Below, one piece after another: positions 36,549 through 40,784 of a DNA stretch of 40,784 nucleotides. Numbering within the stretch: the first letter of the stretch is position 1; each line of letters starts with the position of its first letter. The notes under the pieces were generated by a model. That model saw only the letters and a program-made list of their open reading frames with translations, was not told the DNA's origin and ran no database searches. Source of the stretch: Schlesneria paludicola DSM 18645 (GTDB lineage: Bacteria; Planctomycetota; Planctomycetia; Planctomycetales; Planctomycetaceae). A program made the translations under genes and the position numbers. The stretch is from NCBI GenBank assembly GCA_945869955.1, contig CAMBQP010000025.1:1-40784 (forward strand). The letters are read 5' to 3'.

Positions 36549-37031
36549 TCACGGACCCGCGACCAGGATTTGCGATGTCAGGGAAAGTGCGATCATCATC
36601 AACGAGGCGAAAACCAACAGCAGTGGCATTTTGTAATGCTGCCATACGCCGGATTTGTTATGCATCATCGAATTCACCATCACGTCTGACTCAATCGCTT
36701 CCACAATCCGGCGCGTACTGCGCCGGAAAAACTTGCCAACGGTTGCCCGATCACCGGAAAGCAATGACTGCTGGCTCACGCCAGAAAACCCCCGCCGAAA
36801 CCAGGTGTCCTGCAGAGCGGCGTGGGCAATCGACCAATAAACCCGTTTGAAAAACTCATCATCCGGCATCGGAATTTGCAGGTTCTTGTACTGCCGACTC
36901 GCCGAGGAACGCAGAAAAAAAACCGCGTCCCGGCAGTGCGACCAAAAAGGAATCATCAGAGACAGTATTCCAATGACCAACGCACCTACAGCCGCTATCA
37001 ACGCGATGTTGTGCAGGCTCAATAACGACAT
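36549..37031 (-). CDS. Two-transmembrane hypothetical protein
   Basis: The 160-residue product has an N-terminal membrane helix (IALIAAVGALVIGILSLMIP), a basic soluble middle (VYWSIAHAALQDTWFRRGFS, GKFFRRSTRRIVEAIES), and a C-terminal helix (MPLLLVFASLMMIALSL), which suggests both termini are on the same side. AAGGAGGAAGAGAAATG is a near-ideal ribosome-binding site. The family is not recognised and nothing nearby gives a role. Confidence 0.7.
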   Translation of the reverse strand: MSLLSLHNIALIAAVGALVIGILSLMIPFWSHCRDAVFFLRSSASRQYKNLQIPMPDDEFFKRVYWSIAHAALQDTWFRRGFSGVSQQSLLSGDRATVGKFFRRSTRRIVEAIESDVMVNSMMHNKSGVWQHYKMPLLLVFASLMMIALSLTSQILVAGP

Positions 37032-37292
37032 TTCTCTTCCTCCTTAACAATTTCTCAGTAATCACCCCAGCCACAAACACTTCCCGACCAGACGAGGATG
37101 CAGCCTCCACCCGACCAACGGACCAACGGACCAAAAACAACCGGATTCCGATCGCAACAAAAACGCTCGCGACGGGAATGAGTCAAACCCAAGCTGTCTG
37201 CCTGAATCGATTTTCAAACCGTATACTGATCGACTCGCAAAACAGGCACCGAACAAATCAAAAAATGAGACTTCAACTGTCAAGGAATGAAG

Positions 37293-38687
37293 ATGCCAAC
37301 CGAGTCACTCCCTTTTGCTTCGATTACCGACCTTGGGCGGCGGCTACGTCTGCGGGAGGTGACCGCCGTCCAACTCGCTGAGTTCTTTCTCGAAAGACTG
37401 AATCGTTTAGGCCCCGAATACCACGCCGTCGTTTGCACAACGTCCGAAACCGCGCTCAAGCAAGCGGATCAGGCGGATCAGGAATTGCGAGTCGGTCAGG
37501 ATCGTGGCCCGCTCCACGGAATCCCCTTCGGAGTCAAAGATCTTTTGTCCACGAAGGGAATCCCCACCACTTGGGGGGCCACTCCCTTTGAAACACAGAT
37601 CATTGACGAGGACGCAACGGTCATCGTTCGCTTGCGGAACGCAGGGGCCGTGCTCTGCGCGAAGCTCGCGATGGTCGAATTGGCGGGAGGATTTGGATAT
37701 CGGCAGGCCAACGCCAGTTTCACAGGTCCCGGCTTGAATCCTTGGGATAAAACCTGCTGGTCCGGGGGATCCTCGTCCGGTTCCGGCACAGCAGTCGGTG
37801 CTGGCTTAGTCCCCTTCGCGATTGGCTCCGAAACCATGGGCTCAATTGTGACTCCTTCGTGTTATTGTGGAGTCTCGGGCTTAAGACCAACCTATGGCCG
37901 GGTCAGTCGACACGGCGCCATGGCTCTCAGCTGGACCATGGATAAAATCGGTCCGATCTGTCGTACCGCAGAGGATTGCGGGTGGGTGCTCAACGCCATC
38001 GCGGGCTCGGATCCCGCCGACTCAACCTCGCTGCCAGAACCATGGTCCTTTGCACCGCGACCTGCTGAGCACCGCTTCCGTTTTGCGGTTCTCGACTTCA
38101 ATCGTGGTCAACTCCAACCAGAAGTTCTGGCAAATTACGAGCGTTCTTTAGAGGTCTTGCGAACACTGGGTTCGATCGAAACGATCCGATTGCCGGACCT
38201 CCCTTACTTCCTGGTGGGTTCCACCATCGTTTCCTGCGAGATGGCCGCAGCGTTCGATCAGTTCCTCACGAGCGACGCAGTCTGGAAACTGACCGCCCCT
38301 GAAGATCGCTGGGGAGGATTTTCCAATTTGATGATTCCCGCCAAGGACTACATTCATGCGCTGCGGATTCGGGGCAAGATTCAACGCGAGATCGATGCAA
38401 CACTCGCCCCATTCGATGCGATCGTGACCCCCACCTTGAATACGGAATCCGGATCAATCGAACGGCCGTTTTCCACTTGGGCACAGGGGTTTGTCTGTTC
38501 CGAACTCAGCGGTGCGGCGAATGTCGCAGGGCTTCCCGGCATCACCGTTCCCAATGGGTTCGGGCCTCGCGGCCTACCGACGGGGATCGAATTCACCGGT
38601 CGCGCGTTTGACGAAAATCAGATTTTGTCGATCGCCAAGGCCTATCAGCAACAAACCGATTGGCACAACCGGCATCCACCTCTCTGA
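37293..38687 (+). CDS. Amidase signature family hydrolase
   Basis: The 464-residue enzyme belongs to the Ser-cisSer-Lys amidase family. The catalytic Lys82 lies in GIPFGVKDLLSTKG. The cis-Ser is in WSGGSSSGSGTA (Ser160-162) and the nucleophile is Ser184 in GSETMGSIVTPS. GatA usually has GSDTGGSI, so the Met in place of Gly and the missing gatB neighbour make a free amidase more likely than the tRNA-dependent subunit, although automated annotation often labels such proteins GatA. An ATG at 37287 is too close to the Shine-Dalgarno; the ATG at 37293 lies 6 bases after AAGGA. Its physiological amide substrate is not visible from sequence. Confidence 0.85.
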   Translation: MPTESLPFASITDLGRRLRLREVTAVQLAEFFLERLNRLGPEYHAVVCTTSETALKQADQADQELRVGQDRGPLHGIPFGVKDLLSTKGIPTTWGATPFETQIIDEDATVIVRLRNAGAVLCAKLAMVELAGGFGYRQANASFTGPGLNPWDKTCWSGGSSSGSGTAVGAGLVPFAIGSETMGSIVTPSCYCGVSGLRPTYGRVSRHGAMALSWTMDKIGPICRTAEDCGWVLNAIAGSDPADSTSLPEPWSFAPRPAEHRFRFAVLDFNRGQLQPEVLANYERSLEVLRTLGSIETIRLPDLPYFLVGSTIVSCEMAAAFDQFLTSDAVWKLTAPEDRWGGFSNLMIPAKDYIHALRIRGKIQREIDATLAPFDAIVTPTLNTESGSIERPFSTWAQGFVCSELSGAANVAGLPGITVPNGFGPRGLPTGIEFTGRAFDENQILSIAKAYQQQTDWHNRHPPL

Positions 38688-38696
38688 CAGTTGGTG

Positions 38697-38716
38697 ATTC
38701 CGATCCCGATCGGAAT
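38697..38716. terminator. Perfect 9-bp hairpin between convergent genes, likely bidirectional terminator
   Basis: ATTCCGATC-CC-GATCGGAAT is a perfect inverted repeat in the 30-bp gap between the amidase stop (38687) and the permease stop (38718). No strong T-run follows on either side, so termination efficiency is uncertain, but the position is ideal. Confidence 0.5.
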
Positions 38717-38717
38717 A

Positions 38718-40376
38718 TTATCGCGAGCCGCGTAGCCGGGGATCGGATGCGTCGCGCAGCGCTTCGCCCATCAAGTTGTAAGCAGTGATGGTCAGAAAGA
38801 TCGCCAAACCGGGAAAGTGAATCAGCCACGGTGCATGCTGTAACGCGTCTCGTCCATCGGCAAGCAGCCCTCCCCACGAGGGTGTCGGTTTCGAAATTCC
38901 CAGCCCGAGGAACGAGAGTGCACTTTCGGTGAGAATCGCCCCAGCGATCCCAAATGTCGCGGAAACCAGTACGGGGGCCATCGCATTCGGCAGAACATGG
39001 CGGAAGATGATGCGGAGTGGTGAATATCCCAAGGCGCGGCTCGCCAATACGAATTCCTGGTCAACCAGACGCAAAAATTCTCCTCGCACCAGTCGGGCAA
39101 TCCCCGTCCATCCCGTCAGCCCGATAATAATCATGATATTTCGTACACTTTGCCCGACCAGCGCGACAATCGTGAGAATCAGGAAGAAGGTCGGGAAGCA
39201 GATCATGACTTCAATAAAGCGGGAAATCACCAGATCGCACCAACCGCGAAAATAACCCGCGATCGCCCCGACAAAAATTCCGATGGCCACATAAATCGCG
39301 ACCGCGACCAGCCCCACCGACAAACTGACTCGTCCACCCCAGATCATCCGACAAAGCACGTCGCGGCCAGACTCATCGGTTCCCAGCCAATGCGGGCCAC
39401 TCCAGCGGGATGTCAACTGTACCGAGGCAGCATCCTTTCCTGCAGGACACCACGAGACCGGATACCAGGCGGGGGCTGCTGATTTGCCGGCAAGATCGTA
39501 CTCATCCAAACCATAGGCAATCGGAGGAAACAGGACGGTTTCAAAGACCACCGGGGCTTTGGCCGAGTCTGCTTCGGCGGCCAGCAGACCCGCTTTATAA
39601 TCGGTTCGATCAACTCGGACGGGGATGACCCACCACCACAGGCTGCTGACCAAAAGCGGAATTCCGCAGAAGAGACCAATCGTGCCCCAACGGTGCCAGC
39701 GATCACGTTGACCGGTCATGGTTCTGCGCAGCAGCCAGTTCCAGCAGGGCCAAAGCAGCAGCAGCAGATTCGCGGCGATAAAGCCGACCTCGGTACCGCT
39801 CAGCGACGCGATCACCGGCCAATTGGGCCGCGAAACCAGCGTCATCTCTTTCACGTCGAAATGGGAACGGACCTCCCGTTGCAGACGCTTGAGTTCCTCC
39901 ACCGCAGCAGTACGATCAACGGATCGTCCCGCTGCCTGCATCTGCTCGCCAAGTGTTCGCAACTCGGCCCCTTTTTCCGGCGCAAGCGCATTGGCCATCA
40001 GACGGATTTGCAGTGCAATTGTCTTGAAAAAGGGCTCAATGTTGGCCCCCGGTTTTTCCGCAGTTCGAGCATCAATCAATTGCGTCAACGCACCTCGTAA
40101 GGTACGAGCCGCTTCCTGGTATTCAAATCGATTGAATCCTTCGTAATAAATCGGGCGACCATTCGCGAGCAGTGGTGCGAAAATGCTGGCGGTGACCAGA
40201 CACAGGATCAAGCCCGCTGCGGCGACCGCCATTCGTCGTTTGCGAAACTCGAACCAGATCAGTGCCGATTGGCTTTTCCCACGCAGTTCCCCGTTTTTTT
40301 GCACCGCTGTGCTCGCTGACACGGTGCTCGCTGACACAGTGCTCGCTGAATTGGTGGTCGCTGAATTGGTTTCCAC
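38718..40376 (-). CDS. OppC/DppC-type ABC transporter permease with a large insertion
   Basis: The C-terminal 220 residues are a standard binding-protein-dependent permease: LGTDESGRDVLCRMIWGGRV from about residue 331, and the EAA-loop region ASRALGYSPLRIIFRHVLPN. This domain moves oligopeptides or similar substrates with an OppB partner and ATPases. Unlike the usual 300-residue OppC, this protein has 552 residues. About 270 residues lie between the first helix (MAVAAAGLILCLVTASIFAP) and the permease domain, including a helical soluble part and two extra hydrophobic segments (FIAANLLLLLWPCWNWLL, LFCGIPLLVSSLWWWVI). The start is a GTG at 40376 with GAAGGA 5 bases upstream; the frame is open to 40472. 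No oppB or ATPase gene is adjacent in the window. Confidence 0.85.
   Translation of the reverse strand: METNSATTNSASTVSASTVSASTAVQKNGELRGKSQSALIWFEFRKRRMAVAAAGLILCLVTASIFAPLLANGRPIYYEGFNRFEYQEAARTLRGALTQLIDARTAEKPGANIEPFFKTIALQIRLMANALAPEKGAELRTLGEQMQAAGRSVDRTAAVEELKRLQREVRSHFDVKEMTLVSRPNWPVIASLSGTEVGFIAANLLLLLWPCWNWLLRRTMTGQRDRWHRWGTIGLFCGIPLLVSSLWWWVIPVRVDRTDYKAGLLAAEADSAKAPVVFETVLFPPIAYGLDEYDLAGKSAAPAWYPVSWCPAGKDAASVQLTSRWSGPHWLGTDESGRDVLCRMIWGGRVSLSVGLVAVAIYVAIGIFVGAIAGYFRGWCDLVISRFIEVMICFPTFFLILTIVALVGQSVRNIMIIIGLTGWTGIARLVRGEFLRLVDQEFVLASRALGYSPLRIIFRHVLPNAMAPVLVSATFGIAGAILTESALSFLGLGISKPTPSWGGLLADGRDALQHAPWLIHFPGLAIFLTITAYNLMGEALRDASDPRLRGSR
40309..40370 (-). repeat. Degenerate 15-bp repeats encoding an Ala-Ser-Thr-Val run
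   Basis: Near-identical units of GCTCGCTGACACGGT, the last two more diverged (GCTGAATTGG), encode the low-complexity N terminus NSASTVSASTVSASTA of the permease. The unit length keeps the frame, so copy number can vary without breaking the gene. Confidence 0.75.
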
Positions 40377-40695
40377 AAGTATCCTTCTCCGTACCGCCTT
40401 CTCCGTACTGCCGTCTCCGTACTGCCGCCGTCCGCGAGACGCGTCCATGACGGAACCAGCCCACCACGACACTCGTAAGAGATCCTACCAAAGCGATCGA
40501 GCGAATCGAACCCTGCCGCCCGGTTGTCTCAAAATTGGCGAACAGACAAAAGCCGATCGTCATGCGCCGAGACTTTCGCAACGGAATCAATTCGTCGATG
40601 ATTCCCTGAACTGTCATCCCGTTGCCCTCCTGTTTCCTGCGGAATGGTTTGCTTGAATCCATGCCGAATCATCTCGATTCAGAAAGTTGCCTCTC
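40377..40695. other. Divergent upstream region of permease and epimerase genes
   Basis: This 319-bp region contains the 14-bp repeats and no other supported element. A minus-strand frame from 40662 reads through it but looks non-coding. Confidence 0.4.
40387..40426 (-). repeat. Three 14-bp repeats in the permease leader
   Basis: CTCCGTACYGCC occurs at 40387-40398, 40401-40412 and 40415-40426 (period 14). On the coding strand each unit ends in CGGAG, so several purine-rich Shine-Dalgarno-like pieces precede the GTG start. Confidence 0.75.
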
Positions 40696-40784
40696 ATGAA
40701 ATATCTCGTCACTGGTGCCGCTGGATTCATCGGCATGCACGTCAGCTTGGAACTGTTAGGTCGCGGCGATCAGGTTGTCGGGTT
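40696..40784 (+). CDS. NAD-dependent sugar-nucleotide epimerase/dehydratase (5' fragment)
   Basis: Only the first 29 codons are inside the window. They read MKYLVTGAAGFIGMHVSLEL and then LGRGDQVVGF, the Rossmann GxxGxxG entry of extended short-chain dehydrogenases such as UDP-glucuronate 4-epimerase (which often has GFIGMHV or GFIGFHV). The exact sugar nucleotide cannot be told from this piece. The gene continues past the right edge. Confidence 0.85.
   Translation, partial: MKYLVTGAAGFIGMHVSLELLGRGDQVVG

Noticed and set aside
37293..38687. Calling the amidase GatA to complete GatCAB with gatC at 9.5 kb
   Set aside because: It is 28 kb away, the nucleophile motif is GSETMGSI rather than GSDTGGSI, and no gatB is adjacent. 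A general amidase is safer.
40123..40662. Minus-strand frame overlapping the permease N terminus and its leader
   Set aside because: It overlaps the permease in another frame and reads through the microrepeats; no family pattern or convincing start.

Overview
The window looks like chromosomal DNA of a planctomycete (phylum Planctomycetota), probably in the Planctomycetales near Schlesneria, Planctomicrobium or Gimesia. The indications are moderate GC content, scattered single genes, very large envelope proteins built from secretin N-domain modules, a relic of the planctomycete-type STAND/SUMF1 multidomain proteins, a LodA/GoxA-type quinoprotein with its flavoprotein partner, and lpxB (so a lipid A outer membrane). 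No phage genes, CRISPR array, rRNA or intact insertion sequence is visible. All identifications come from motifs read by eye. No database search was run.

Layout. 1-3.4 kb: tRNA-Met(CAT), then rsmE and glgC as a tight minus-strand pair, then a PfkB-family fructokinase. 3.4-4.2 kb: a secreted proline-rich protein. 4.4-8.5 kb: a two-gene unit encoding a predicted tryptophylquinone oxidase of the LodA/GoxA family fused behind a catalase-like heme domain, followed after 3 bases by a LodB/GoxB-like FAD protein. 9.2-10.0 kb: rpmB, gatC and a small zinc-ribbon protein. 10.1-25.0 kb: an envelope locus with a DUF11-repeat protein, a 1311-residue secretin with many extra N-domains, a lipoprotein, a BON-domain protein whose gene overlaps the lipoprotein gene tail to tail by 155 bp, and a roughly 1910-residue protein made of secretin N-type modules with no secretin barrel. 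25.0-27.5 kb: decayed DNA, including a STAND/SUMF1 pseudogene with two in-frame stops. 27.7-29.9 kb: a membrane-anchored coiled-coil protein with six 24-residue repeats and a small zinc-ribbon membrane protein. 30.1-37.0 kb: an OleD/3beta-HSD-like reductase, a secreted repeat-rich protein, an antiporter-like membrane subunit lacking the usual charged residues, a predicted DNA-binding-like protein, lpxB and a two-TM protein. 37.3-40.8 kb: an amidase, an enlarged OppC-type permease and the start of a sugar-nucleotide epimerase.

Two parts stand out. In the fusion oxidase, LodA-family enzymes release hydrogen peroxide, so a catalase-like domain on the same chain suggests local peroxide disposal or a coupled peroxide reaction. 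In the 10-25 kb locus, the secretin, the barrel-less N-domain protein, the lipoprotein, the BON protein and the DUF11 protein read as parts of one unusual envelope-spanning machine. That functional link is inferred from adjacency and domain type only.
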